A stretch of 64,000 nucleotides of DNA from Collybiopsis luxurians FD-317 M1 (Eukaryota > Basidiomycota > Agaricomycetes > Agaricales > Omphalotaceae), in the NCBI GenBank assembly GCA_000827265.1, contig KN834762.1, forward strand, positions 312,939 to 376,938, in the 5' to 3' direction. Position 1 is the first letter of the stretch, and the number at the start of each line of letters is the position of its first letter. The notes below the pieces were generated by a model, which saw only the letters and a program-made list of their open reading frames with translations, ran no database searches and was not told the DNA's origin. Both the position numbers and the translations under genes were made by a program. Shown here one piece after another: positions 38,196 through 53,300 of the stretch.

Positions 38196-38637
38196 ATGAC
38201 CAAGATAGAATTAAGAGTCCGATATTTCAATACATTGGCAAATCGGCAGAATAAGATTGAGTGCCTTTCAAGATGAAGTTTACGATGAATCCGTACAAAT
38301 CTGCCTTTCCGGTCGTCTACGGACGCTCTTCTCCAAGAACATGCATCGTGTCAGAAAATGTGCGTCGTGTCAGCAATGTCGCGGAAGCACTTTAGGACCA
38401 AGACGCCGAAATCGAGCCGCGGCATCTGGCACTGCCACGGCAGGCCGCTCAAACAGCTGCACCTTGATTCTTGCAATAGCAAAATATCAATAGTTTATGA
38501 GAGTAAATTCAAGATACAACCAATACAACACTAAACAGTCCTACCGTACATCTTGGAACAAACAAACACCCGTTCTCCCTCTCTTATTTACCCCCAGGAC
38601 TGGCACGACCAATGAAAATTATCCATAAGCTTTATCC
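38196..38637. other. Start of the spacer between inverted arms
   Basis: About 440 bases with no supported gene between the left arm end and the UBC13 stop. A 78-codon plus-strand frame at 38257-38493 has no recognisable content. Confidence 0.4.
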
Positions 38638-39442
38638 TCAACTAGTAGCATACTTCTCCGTCCACTCTCGACTGACACGCTGTGCGTCCTTTTCATTCTC
38701 TTTGTAATGTTTCGCAACATCGGTCGCGAGCGGGTCATCTGGATTGGGTGCACTAAGCAAGGCTTGTATGGAAAGGAGAACTGTACGGATTTGAAGCGCT
38801 GGCGACCATTTGTCTATCAACCAATGAAATTCGAGATGTCAGTGATAACGAAAGATCGAGAGTGATAAGGCGCACCTTTCAAGATGTCCAGGCAAATTCG
38901 GCCCAATTTGTCTAGGGAAATGAAAAGGATCCTGTCAGCAGTTTCTTGCGAACAGCTCGAATTATACGCACCGATATTTGGATGATATATCTTGGTCAAG
39001 AAACGCACTTTTGGGGGTGCCATTGGATATTCTTCCGGAAGGAAGAGCTCGAGTTTGAACACGCCATCTACCAATCAATTAGCCAGCAACTTGTGGAGTA
39101 TGATGGGCATTAGACATACTCTGGAAAGGACTACCTTCTGGTCCTTGTATCGTCACGTCGAAATACCTCAGATTATCGTCATGAGGAGCAGCGGTGATTC
39201 CTGGCGCGGGATCTGCTACTAGACGTTCTGTTTCCTAAGGCCCTGCTGTATAAGTCGAACGAATACCGTAAGGTAATGAAATAAACCAGCCTTGATGATT
39301 CGCTGCTCGTTAGGATTTCAAAGTGGCGCGTGAGCGGAATTTGAAGAGCAATACATGGGAGATTTGGTGAACGGAATCATCATTCAAAATTCGAGGATGA
39401 TATTCGCAGAAATAAAAAACGAACCTTGGGTAAACTAGCCAT
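38638..39442 (-). CDS. UBC13: Ubiquitin-conjugating enzyme Ubc13
   Basis: E2 enzyme that, with an Mms2-type partner, builds Lys63-linked ubiquitin chains in DNA-damage tolerance. The exons read MASLPK / RIIK / [13 protein letters not shown] ... / [32 protein letters not shown] / [12 protein letters not shown] / [20 protein letters not shown], ending EKYATS-stop at 38638. The catalytic Cys is in GRICLDILK, and the order is that of Ubc13/UBE2N at about 150 aa. The second intron (about 39236-39286) begins GC rather than GT: the family sequence RIIKETERL requires the junction AAG|GCTGGT...TTAG|GAA. The other introns are GT-AG. The gene lies tail-first toward ATR-3 in the spacer between the inverted arms. 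Confidence 0.96.
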
Positions 39443-39798
39443 GACAATCGTCTACGAATTTACAGTGCGTGTCCTTTGTAATCCTGAAATGGGCCCTTAT
39501 CGTCTCAAGTCTCTCGGATTCTTCGGTCAAAGTCTTTAATTTCTTTGGGAAAAAGCGATCCTGTCTAATCTTGTACAATCCCGGTGGTGCTGTATGCGCT
39601 GCAAACAAGTTTAAGGAGAAGGTAGCCTTTTGAGTCGTCGGAGATCGATTGAGTCACTGGCAATCACATGCCCATTTCTCACACTGGATTTGCGCGAAAA
39701 GAAGATAGAATTATTTTTCGGTCAGATACTAGTTGAAGATTACTCTACGAACTAAGGATGTACGTTCCGGCTAGATGCATGTTAGATATATACTTCCA
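39443..39798. other. Spacer between UBC13 and ARG5,6
   Basis: About 356 bases holding the UBC13 promoter and the ARG5,6 3' flank; nothing else is recognisable. Confidence 0.45.
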
Positions 39799-42796
<2,998 letters not shown>

Positions 42797-43496
42797 GATA
42801 AGTGATGATGATGGGAGTCTGGGTCAAAAAGCAAGTCGGTATTATATGTTTTTTCGACACGTGAGTCATTTTCATTTTCACTTTGCTGTTGGCCTGCTGT
42901 AGACTGGCTGTGGACTACCAAGCTAATATACCGCTATCCTATTGCGAAATTCGCGCAGGAAGGCTATTACCTCAACCACCGTGTTTGATAGAAGATGTTC
43001 ATCCGTAGTATTCCCGGAGACGCCCCATGGAGTTGTACAACTTCGCGGTGTCAAAGTTTCTATTGAAGAAGATCAACGTACCCTTCAACTACACACACCC
43101 TCCAACTATGCGTGGAGATCAACTATACACAGAGATCAACCGTACACACCCTTCCAACACCTTTTTTTCCTGTAAGTACTGCCAGCTGGACAAGGGATGG
43201 CAAAATACTGCTCCAGCAATAGCCCGTCCAGCTTTAGGTCGTCATAGCCTGCTAGCTGAAAGCGATCGCTGGGATAAGACTATTACCGGGATTGCAACGA
43301 AACCTTCTTACACCTGGCAACTGACCTGCGGAGACCGTCCGCGAGATACGCGGAGGGCTGGGCGGAGGGAGCGGCTTTGCTTTCAACTTTATCCCGACCT
43401 TAATTCAGGGGGACCCCTCCTACCCCTATGTCTCCTTTTAAAATCTAGCGTCCGAAACAAGTTTCCCTACCGCCCTCCTTATCGTCTCCCCCCAAT
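42797..43496. other. Divergent promoter region of ARG5,6 and the DUF6593-like gene
   Basis: About 700 bases without a supported gene. Around 43080-43160 there are loose near-repeats of ACACACCCTCCAAC type, and a pyrimidine-rich tract of CCTCC type runs up to the ATG at 43497, as often seen just before highly expressed fungal genes. Confidence 0.4.
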
Positions 43497-44451
43497 ATGG
43501 TTTTCACTCCTCCTACTTCTTTCGTCGTCCGTTCAAGAGATTACGGCGTCGATGATGAGATCTTTTCCTCCACCGCTTCCGTTGAAGTCCTCCCTGACCA
43601 CTACGTCAAGAGATTGTGGAGAAAAAACGCTGTCCCCACTACGGCATCTTTTGCCATAGGTGCTGGAGGTAAGTCACTTTATTGGAATTCATCGACTCCA
43701 TCTTCTCAACCTGGCCTCTCAGCAAACTCAGCAGCCAACCTGGCTGATAACGGACTCACTTATCATGTCCAATATATCAACAAGTCTCCTGACTCGAGTG
43801 ACCGTTCTGTCGCTTTCTCTTCAACCTCTAACGACAGGGAGCTTACTGTCCGACACGGAGAAAGTGGCAAGATTATAGTAAGAGTAGAATGGAACAACAA
43901 AAACATTGAGCGAAGCAGGTTCGTTCGCTCCCCCTGTTAGGTGATATCACCCGAATTGTAACCTTCTTGGTTAGTGTAACGACAGAAAATCAAACTGGTC
44001 TCCTCGTCAAAGATTTCGTCAGCAGAGTAGGGTTCCTGTATGTTTTTTTTTTTTTTAAATCTTTATCCCAACCCACTCAACTCATTCCTTCCCCGACAGT
44101 TCCTCGACACTCCAATCACGATCCTTTGTAGGACCCGATAACGTAGAATACAAATGGAAAATGATTTACTGCGGGAACAATCCCCTTTATCCAGACACGT
44201 TCTATAGGGAACTAAGATGCTCGGACTCGAGGCATCCTGTCGCTACCACCGCCAGACTGACGGTGAGAGATGGGAATGTGAGCGTAAGTCGAGATTTCCT
44301 CCCTGTCTGCCTATTCCAAATATATTGACATCATCTATCATCTCAGGACGAAAGTCATCCCATTTACATCGCGGAACGAGGATTATCAGTCGCACCATGG
44401 ATTGTGGCCACTAACGCAGTTCTGGATCGTGTACAAGTCAAGCCCTCATAA
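43497..44451 (+). CDS. DUF6593-like protein, function unknown
   Basis: Spliced gene, ATG 43497 (MVFTPPTSFVVRSRDYGVDDE). Exon 2 joins as GAGANSAANLADNGLTYHV. Later exons give SSTLQSRSFVGPDNVEYKWK, a DSRHPVATTARLTV strand and DESHPIYIAERGLSVAPWIV, ending DRVQVKPS-stop at 44451. The xYKWK core, the repeated beta strands and the C-terminal IVATN...-type strand resemble the basidiomycete DUF6593 family, whose function is unknown. Splicing between about 43870 and 44110 is uncertain; one candidate intron there is only 41 bases. No signal peptide or membrane helix is evident. Confidence 0.55.
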
Positions 44452-44879
44452 TTATTACCAACCCCTTTTTTCTACCTAGATCTTCCTTCTTTTAATGGTG
44501 TACTTTATAGCTACCTAATTTGTCTCCACTCTTTTATTAGTGCTCCTTTTCCAAAATCACACTCTTTGGGATTCGTGCTCAGTTGTTTCCGGGACCCAGT
44601 GCGAACTAGTTTTTTCAACGAAAAGCAGATTCTATAGCATGCGTGAATGTTAGTGCGAGTAGATTTGCAACACTATGGCAAAAAAAAGTAGACAGGTGTA
44701 CAGTAGTGATAAAACAGAAAAAAATGATAGCAAGAGAACATGAAAAAGAATTTGCCTAAGTTTATGTATATCGTCCAGTATAAAATATTAACGTAGCATC
44801 ATACAACAAATCATATCCGAAGATCACTACCGCCTCGCCTCATCAGGAACAGCGCAGGCCCTGTACGAGTTTCGTCGTC
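44452..44879. other. Convergent 3' flanks of DUF6593-like gene and calcineurin A
   Basis: About 430 AT-rich bases with no gene seen; it should hold both 3' untranslated regions. Confidence 0.45.
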
Positions 44880-47159
44880 CTACGTCGTCTCATGCCTCTT
44901 CAAAGCCTGCGGGCGTCCCGTAATCCTCCTCCCTCGCGCAATCCTGTCTGCCAGCCTCTCCACAATCCCCTGTTCGATCATATTATTCTCCTCCCCCTCC
45001 TCCTCCAACGTCTTCTTGATCAACATCTCCATATTAAGCCCTTCACCCATCCCGCTTGCCCGCCTGCTCGCCGAACGCATACTAGGCGGAGGGAACATCG
45101 CCGTCGGTGAACCGTCCGGTAAAGCTGGAGCAGGGTCGAACACAGGTAAGCGCTCGTTCATCAGATCGGAGCGACGACTGCAGAAGAAAAATCAATCCCG
45201 CGCGCAATATGGAAAATGTTAAAAGAACGTACGCATCATCAAAGCTGCGAATGTTCCTTCCAATCTGTGTTCCTTGTACACTTAATGCATCAGGTCCTAC
45301 ACGTAAACCTGCATTTAATGAACTAGATGTATCCTCGGTAGCAACAAGTTCCGTAGCAGCTTCGGCTTCCTCTCTAAGAGTAGAAAAAAGGCTCAGTCAA
45401 CAAAATGTCCAAAAAAGGTCCAAGTGAAAGTGACATGCCGAAGCAACTGGAAAACTCGCTGCATTCTCCCAACAGCCATAATTTTGTTCTTGATTTGTTG
45501 CCGTCGAAGCTGGTAATCTGCCGGCGACATAGCCGCATCGGCTAATGTTCGAGTATCGTCCTCGTCGCTCGAATCTTCCTCTGTCAGCTCCTCCTCGCTG
45601 CAAATACTCAATATCGCCAGCAGCATTTCCGTGACTAATCAAAAGAACGTCAGCACGAAAATTCCATGGGACCAAAGAACCGGGATACGCACTCTTCGCG
45701 CCTACAAACGGTAAACTCCAAGTAAACGCGTCCATGAAATTGGGCAACCAATACGGATGCGGAGTAGCGTTATACTGCCTAATCGTAATATTCTTATTGG
45801 CATACTTGATCACCGCTCCTCGATTATGATACACATCCAAATAGTTGGGCGCTGAAAATATGGTTATCACCGAAGGAAACTTCTTGGTCGGGGTCTTTCT
45901 ATACATCGTGTAACCGTTGTCTTGCGCCTCATGGCCACGGATGATACCTAGAAGATGGTTCCGTTCGAGGAACTGGCAAGCGGCAGGGTAGGTATAAAAG
46001 TAGGAGCAGCCGCGGGTCGAGTTATGGAGGAACGTGGCGCCTTTGGGAACTAGAGAAGACGATTTGTCTTCGTCACCAAAGCCAGCCACCGGATCGGCCC
46101 AGAGAAGATCGCACAGGAGGCCATGGGAGCCGGGTTCGCGGAAACGGTCCATCTAGAACTGATACTAAACGATGTGGCGGACGAATTGTCGGGAGCGACG
46201 TACGGCTATGATATCATTCAAAGTGTGAAGTTCTGGCGAAATTCCACCATGGACACAGAAAAATTTGCGGTCAACGAGGGCAGCGAGAGGAAGGGCGCAG
46301 AAGGATTGGATGCAGGCTTCGTATACTTGCACAGAGTACTTGTGAAGACCTGAATATACAAGAATATGAACTCAGATGGTTTTTTCGAGGACGGTGTGAC
46401 TGACATTCGCGTTTGAAAGTGAAATACTCTGTGAGATGGCGGCACTCATGGTTTCCGCGCAATAATACAAACTTGCTTGGGTGACATAGCTTGAGGGCAT
46501 ACAGATACAGTAGACACTAAGAAGAGAAGATGAGAACTGGAACGAGTTCAAATAGATGGAACTGACCTCGATCCCAAAACTACCCCGATCGACATAATCA
46601 CCGAGAAATAGATAGCAATTATCGTTCAGTGAGCCTCCGACTTCGAACAACTTCATCAAATCGTACTGAAAAGCGGGGATTTAAGCGAATCGTTGATTGA
46701 TTAAACTGTGGACGCGTACGTATTGGCCGTGGATGTCACCACATACTGGAAGATGATCAGGGACATATCTTGAGCGGAGAAGAAATCAAGCGCACTTGTT
46801 ACGGGACTCTTTACATCGACTAGATTATCTTCTTGCTTGAGCATCTCGTACGCCCCGTCCAAAATGAACATTGCGTGTTCCTCCCTCAACCTTCCCTCTT
46901 TTAAAAAGTGATCCTTGAGCATTGAATGGTTTGGTTTGAGGTTCCCAGCGGCATCGGTAACATAAAATTCTGCATCGGTGGGAAGATGTTTGACTGGAGC
47001 TTCAACCTGGGACACAAATGAGATGGAATTCGAAGAACGCCTAGTTCAACTAACGTTGGTCACGAATCTTTCCGGTACCTGAGGCTGACCAGTACCGGGA
47101 AAGGCGCCTGGTACATTATCGTCTTCAACGTCGAGGTTTTGTCGATGTGGGGCATCCAT
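44880..47159 (-). CDS. CNA1: Calcineurin catalytic subunit A
   Basis: Ca2+/calmodulin-dependent Ser/Thr phosphatase (PP2B), which signals calcium to transcription and stress responses. Exon 1 ([15 protein letters not shown] at 47159) joins to [15 protein letters not shown]. Catalytic motifs in order: [51 protein letters not shown], the [11 protein letters not shown] region, [13 protein letters not shown], and [15 protein letters not shown]. After the calcineurin-B helix ([15 protein letters not shown]) comes the calmodulin-binding stretch [19 protein letters not shown], then an autoinhibitory-type [17 protein letters not shown] and a basic tail ending LKRHETT-stop. All metal-binding motif regions seen are intact. 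It is one of the housekeeping genes held between the inverted arms. Confidence 0.96.
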
Positions 47160-47432
47160 GCGAAGTCAACAAAGAATAGCGCCCGAATGAGCCAGGTATT
47201 TGCGAGTGTTATGATTTTACACTGTTCGCGATTTTCAGAATTTAACAGGTTCATGGCGGTTCAAAAGTAAGAAGCTGTATTATTTTATTATTCCCTCGCA
47301 GACAATCTACGTCGGTGACAAATTTATGGCGATCGGGGCAGGAATTCTTCCCTTCTGGAGCAACAGAGGCTGTGCCCTTCCGATGATATACACTTTCTAG
47401 AATTCGGCAAGCTAATACTACAGTGCGGGTTA

Positions 47433-48110
47433 TTACACTGCGAAAAGTATCAGTATACGATACGATATTCATTTGCGCGACCTCATACGTACTTTCTTGA
47501 TAGTCTGCAGCAAGGAGTCTACACGATAGAATTAAATTATTACCGGGATGCAGTCGAATCGGACAAACTTACAACTCCAATGCAATTTCAGGCGGTAATC
47601 GTTCCATGAGCTCATTCAACGGAATCTCTTCCTTTGGACCAACATTCGAATAATATGCTTTGAAAGCCATGTACTCGATCATCTTTTGAACTATAATTGC
47701 CCTATTCAGGCCAGGCAAGATGTTACATCGGGAATCCTCGGTCCAAGGACACTATTCATACCTTTCTTGGGACCTATAGGTCTTGGTCTCGGCTTCCGCG
47801 AATCCACCTAAACCGAGTTACAGTCAGGTCAGGCAAGGCAAACAAAGAGTACTTGTAGCATTCGCGTCTAATCAGCGCCACTCGATTGCACTTCACGTAC
47901 CTTCGGTATCCAACGAATTCTTGATAGTCCCACTCATGTTCGCCACTTTTCTTTTCACGAGAAACGTGTAGCCATCGTTCGATATTATGCGGACCCATTC
48001 CTCAAGATTTCCGGGATCTGATTTGGAAGTGCCATCCCTAGAACAAGGAATGGGTCAATCAGCTCGCACAAGAACGGTCAAAATGGTGGCGTGCATCGGG
48101 ACATCTTCAT
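47433..48110 (-). CDS. ELC1: Elongin C
   Basis: Skp1/BTB-fold adaptor of cullin-type ubiquitin ligases and Elongin complexes. The exons read GTSKSDPGNLEEWVRIISNDG, YTFLVKRKVANMSGTIKNSL, GFAEAETKTYRS, MIEYMAFKAYYSNVGPKEEI and LNELMERLPPEIALEL, then LLLAADYQE. This is the full Elongin C order (VKRxxANxSGTIK, MxxYxxxKxxY, PPEIALELL). The start is placed at 48110 with a two-codon first exon before a weak GTCCCG donor. The end is placed at 47433, assuming a final intron that gives a stop right after the DYQE segment. Both ends are less sure than the core. Confidence 0.85.
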
Positions 48111-49924
48111 TCATATTGGTACAACGCGCTGAGGAGTAAGAAAGAAATTCGAAGAGAAGGACGATTGGCTTATGTCGTATGTCTGTGGACGGCTATGTCC
48201 AAATTGGGACATGGGTTGCACAGCCTTCTATCGGACCCTTGTTCCTCATTAACAATATTGAGCAATTTCTTCGCGCTGCCCATCCGCCTCCAGAGCTCTC
48301 CTTGTTCTTTTTTACTTACAAATCATTCTTCTCCTCCTACAACCTCAGACTACTTTTTTATACCTTAGTTGTTCGCCTATCATTTACAGTCCTTCCTCTT
48401 TAGTTACTGTAAGTGTAAAACTCAGGACAAGGCTAACAAGTCAATAACCATTCGGATCGATGGTATATAAAAATTCAGGTAGCAGTATTTTTAGCAGGAT
48501 AACCAAGACTGTCTATGGTTCCCTTCAAAAAATCCATATATTTATACTTAGTTACTACAGCAAATTACAGTCTGCATATGAAGCCCACCCACAACCACTC
48601 GAACTCGAAAAACTGCGGTAGCTCGCAATCATCTGCTTATAAACTAAGAAAGGGCAGGATGGTCACCAACAGTGCATGCGCGCGACATGAATGGGAAACC
48701 CCAACTCAAGTCTAACAATATCTTTACAGTATCTTTGACTGCTCCTGCTGTCACAGCGACAGCCTTAGAAGCAGCAACATATTGTTCTCGCCCAGGTTCT
48801 CGTCTTTGCTCCTGTGCAAGCTTTCTCCCAGGCTTCACTCACAATAAAAATACCATATGTACCTGTCAATAACCCGAGAGCCCAAGGTAAACAATGTGCA
48901 GCATGTGTTTTTTGATTGTCATAGCTGTATCAGCCATCTGAATAGTGGAAGATGCATTCTTTATAGATGTGGAGCCCAGAAAGCCACGTATATCTGAGGT
49001 TCAGTTGGCTAAGAGAAGAATTGCGGCGAGTCACGCAGGTGGGCACGGTCAATGAAAAGCAGATATATTAATCGTAGCATAACAGCGCTGTAAACAATTT
49101 GAATATCGAGCCAGTGCATAGATACGTTCAGGAAAAAGGATCTCTTCATGGACATTGGTCAAAGTCTAGCTGCACGGTCGCTTTTGCTTGACTCCGGAGT
49201 TATGAGTAGCATCCTACACTGGGCAATGGAAAAATGTCCATCAGAACAGTTTTCTCTGAATGAAAGGAAATGTAGCCAGTACTTAGATTTTTAAAAAGTA
49301 TTGTCAGGCTCACCAGGTGCCAACACTTCTCTTAAGTCTCACTCCATGAATCTGACTACAGTGAATTCCTGCGCTTGAGTTTTTTTATCTCAAAAGTTAA
49401 TACAAGTGTAGAGATGTATGTTGAGTAGTAGGACCCTCGTATGTCACAGAGCCAGTATATGTCTTAGGAAGGGAGAACTGTGATTGGTAGAGAAGTCAAG
49501 ATGAAAGCTGCTCAGTATGAAGATGACTTGGCGACTCAGCAAAATAGTGTCATCTTGAAATTCTTAGGACGCCGGCTGCCTAAGCCTAAATTTGGATATC
49601 GGCGGCGAAATTGAAAACTTGGCAAATTCCTCACCGGAGACATCTCGAGGCAATTTATCACAGATTTGGAGAGCTAACAAGGTGTGTATACAGTATAGAA
49701 TGTAGTAAACCTCTCCTTATTCTCTTTCTTTTCTCTTCTCTTTCCAGCTCAAATCAACTTGAAATTGTCATTCCATCCACAGACATAGGACATAAGCCCA
49801 TTTCTGATACACAGCTAATACACATTGCATGTTCTTGGAGAAGAGCACCTGTAAACAACCGGAAAGACAGATCTTGTACGGATTCATGGTAAACTTCATC
49901 TCCAATGTATTGAAATACCGGACT
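48111..49924. other. 1.8-kb region without a supported gene
   Basis: Lies between ELC1 and the right inverted arm. Open frames are short and lack family motifs; no terminal repeats or transposase remains were recognised. It may be diverged non-coding sequence or the remains of an older insertion. Confidence 0.4.
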
Positions 49925-50250
49925 CGATCGTTTAACTATGGTTCTGAGATATTATGGAACATTCTCTCTGAGACGGCATCATCGTTAGGGTACCATCATT
50001 ACCAGCTGTTTCTCCCATAGCTGCCATTATTTGACACTGGGGCACCTGGCTTATCTTTACCTACTTACGAGTTGCAGGTCATAAGTCCATTTCGCCGATT
50101 TCTACGGTGGACCAATCCGCCTGTCAATCTATCTTTGGTGCTCTCAGCATTATCGCTCCTTACTTACAAAGTTTTAGCCCAACAATTAACATTGTTGAGA
50201 GCAATTAATGTAGTTGAATCTTAATTTGGTCACGATAAAGCGGACTAGGA

Positions 50251-50260
50251 GATATAAGAA
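50251..50260 (+). promoter_or_regulatory. TATA-like element of ATR-4
   Basis: GATATAAGAA lies about 85-90 bases before the ATR-4 ATG, in the same relative place as GATATAAAAG of ATR-3. Confidence 0.45.
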
Positions 50261-50342
50261 CTATCCTATTCGTCTTTCATGCTCCGCATAGCTCCCTCGT
50301 CTCCCGCTGATCCTCACCTCCATTTATACGCAGTTGTTTTCG

Positions 50343-53300
50343 ATGTCTGTCTCCGTCGTTCCTCCCTATCGTGAAAAAATTATCACTGTCTCCGAAGCTT
50401 TAGATTTTCAGCTTGAACATAATTCCACTCGACCGGCCTATGTCTTCGCTGCCTACGATGCCCAAAACCAGCAAGTTAGTGAAGCCGATCTTACGGAAAT
50501 CACTTACTTGGAGTTTGTACGCGCCAGCCACCGCGCTGCACATCTTATCCGTCCGGGACGCAGTGGAAGGGACGGAAAAGTTGTCGCTGTTGTTGCACTG
50601 GTCGACACGCTTGTCTATCAGACGGTTGTTTCTGGGCTTTTTCTGGCTGGATTTAAAGTAAGTTTGTTGTATGGGTGGAATTTAAACGAATCCTCATAGA
50701 TACAATGTAGCCACTCCTGATTTCGCCTCGACTTACCCCAGCAGCCGTCATCCATTTGCTCCGACAGGCGGGCTGCCATCGAGTCCTTGCCACACGCAAT
50801 ACTCTCGAAGAGCTTCTCCGGGGATTCAAGGTTGAGTTGGTCCGCTTCTCAATTCCAGAGGACCCTGTCTACGATGTTGTCGTGGATGAAATTCCAAACT
50901 TGAATCAGCTTTTCCCCAAGTTGGGAACAGAGAAGGAAGCCGATCCGTTCAAGAAATATCCCTCGACGACCTCCTTACCCAAGGCGGACGATGTGGCTGT
51001 CTACTTGCACTCTTCTGGAAGCACCGGTTTACCAAAGGCCATTGCGATCACGCATAGATCCATCATTCACGGTTGGGCGAGAATGTGTAAGTTATAAAGC
51101 ACCTTTTTGCTATTGGTGCCTCTCTTGATTTGCCCTCCCTGTAGCACTTACTGAACACTTTCATTCATTCCGTATGGGGGTCATGCCTCTTCCACCTTTC
51201 CATGCTCTGGGATTCTCCACTCAATTTGTTTATCCGATATTTGCCTCTATCTCTACTGCACTGTATCCGCCAACCGTGACAAAACCTGATGCGTTACCAA
51301 TTTCCCCTTCGCCCACAAAAATCTTGCAACACTTCAAAATAACCAAATCTGATTTCATGATCATTGTTCCTTCACTTCTTCAAATTTGGGCTCAGGATGA
51401 GGGCGACGTAGAAATTTTGAAGGGGCTGAAGGGTGTGGTTTGTGTTTTGCTACCGCTCTAATTTTGAATATCCCTGACCATCTTTAGATGTTTGGTGGTG
51501 GCCCTTTGTCTCCCCCAATAGGCGAATATCTCGTCTCACGCGGGGTTCACCTGCGCGCCATCTACGGTTCTACGGAAGTCGGTGCTGTCTGTGATGTGTC
51601 CTTTGACCCGAAGGATGATGAGGATTGGTGTTGGATGACATGGGCAAAAGAGACTAATATACGATGGGTCTCCCAAGGAGATGGAAAAAGCGAACTTCAA
51701 TTTCTCGTAGGAATTCCTTATTGCAATGCTGAATGCAACTTAGCCCGAATGCACAGAACTCAGACACCCATGTAGTGTCAGTCAGGAACCTCGATGATGT
51801 TCCTGGATATGCTACATCAGATCTGTGGGTCCCACATCCATCCAAGCCGGGAAAATGGAAAATGTGGGTCGCCGGCTTGAAGATCCCAAAGATACTTACC
51901 AGTGGTTATTGCTTAGCGTCGGCCGTATAGACGAAGTTTTGATTCACTCCTCCGGCGAAAAAACAGTACCTATGCCGATTGAGAATGTGGTCATGACAAG
52001 CCCCTTGTGAGTAGAATTGCAATAATTTAGGTCGCAGTGATAACTGAACCTCACGACTAGGGTCCAGGGCGTGGTGATGTTTGGAAGACAGAGAGATCAG
52101 GCTGGGATCCTCATTGAACCTTCACCTGGTAACAAAATTAATGTTGAAGATGATTCCGAAGTGTCCAGGTTCCGAAATCAGATATGGTACGCTGCTGAGT
52201 GAGCTGGTAATGAAAAACTTATGCAATAGCTGTCACTCCTAGGCCAGTGATTGATGAAGCGAATCGACTAGCTCCATCATATAGCAGGATCTACAAGGAG
52301 ATGATTCTTATTACGCCTAGCAATAAGCCTCTTCCACGTGCACCAAAGGGCACGATTTTACGGAAAGCAGCCTATCAGGTATATGAGAAAGAGATTGACC
52401 AAATGTGCGTCTCCGCTGAGCCTTCACTCATACTTGAGGCATCTTCTAATATGAACAACTATTAGATATGAGTCTGTGGAATCGAATGCAGGCAGTGGAT
52501 TGGTGGCGCCTCCTGCGAGCTGGGAACAGCCGGATGTTCAATCCTGGCTCACAGGACAAGCTAAAGATATCTGCGGGAAACCATTAGCTCCTTTTGATGA
52601 CATGTTTCACCATGGCTTCGACAGGTGAGTGACAAATATGTTAGTTATAGGAGCCGTATTGTATATCCGACCTTTCAGCTTGCGCGCTACTGTCCTCCGT
52701 TTGCGAATAGTCAGTGCGTTATCCGGCAATCCCTCGACGAAGTTCGCCGCTCAGCTCATCACCCAGAACGTGGTGTACGAGTACCCCTCAATCCACGATT
52801 TATCTGTATCCATTGTTGCACTTGTGCAGGGTCCGTCTTCTCAAGATTGCCTTAGTCAGACTCATGAGGAGGTCATGGAGGCAATGATCCAGTCTTACTC
52901 CCAAGGACTGCATCCGCTGCCGAATGTTGATGATTCTGTTCCTGCACCAAGTCAGCACACTGTACTTCTAACGGGATCGACAGGAAACCTGGGTTCTCAA
53001 ATGCTCGTAATGCTACTTTCGAATGAGAAAGTCGAACGGGTATATGCTCTAAACCGGCCTTCTACACAGAATTCCATAGTAGACAGGCACCGAGGACGAT
53101 TCGAAGACAAACTGATAGATATTAATTTTCTGGCTTCAACGAAGCTTGTTTTCCTTGAGGGTGAATGTTCCCAACTCAAGCTCGGACTGACGGACGATAT
53201 TTATGATCAGGTGAGGTACAATCTGACCTCTGAGGATCTCATCTCTTACCGTTTCGCTAGTTGAAGGAGAGTTTGACGTTAGTCATACACAACGCTTGGA

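Noticed and set aside
42942..43496. Possible gene on the plus strand between ARG5,6 and the DUF6593-like gene
   Set aside because: The frames lack any motif and overlap a pyrimidine-rich promoter.
48111..49924. Transposon in the gene-poor strip
   Set aside because: No terminal repeats, target duplication or transposase frame could be seen by eye.
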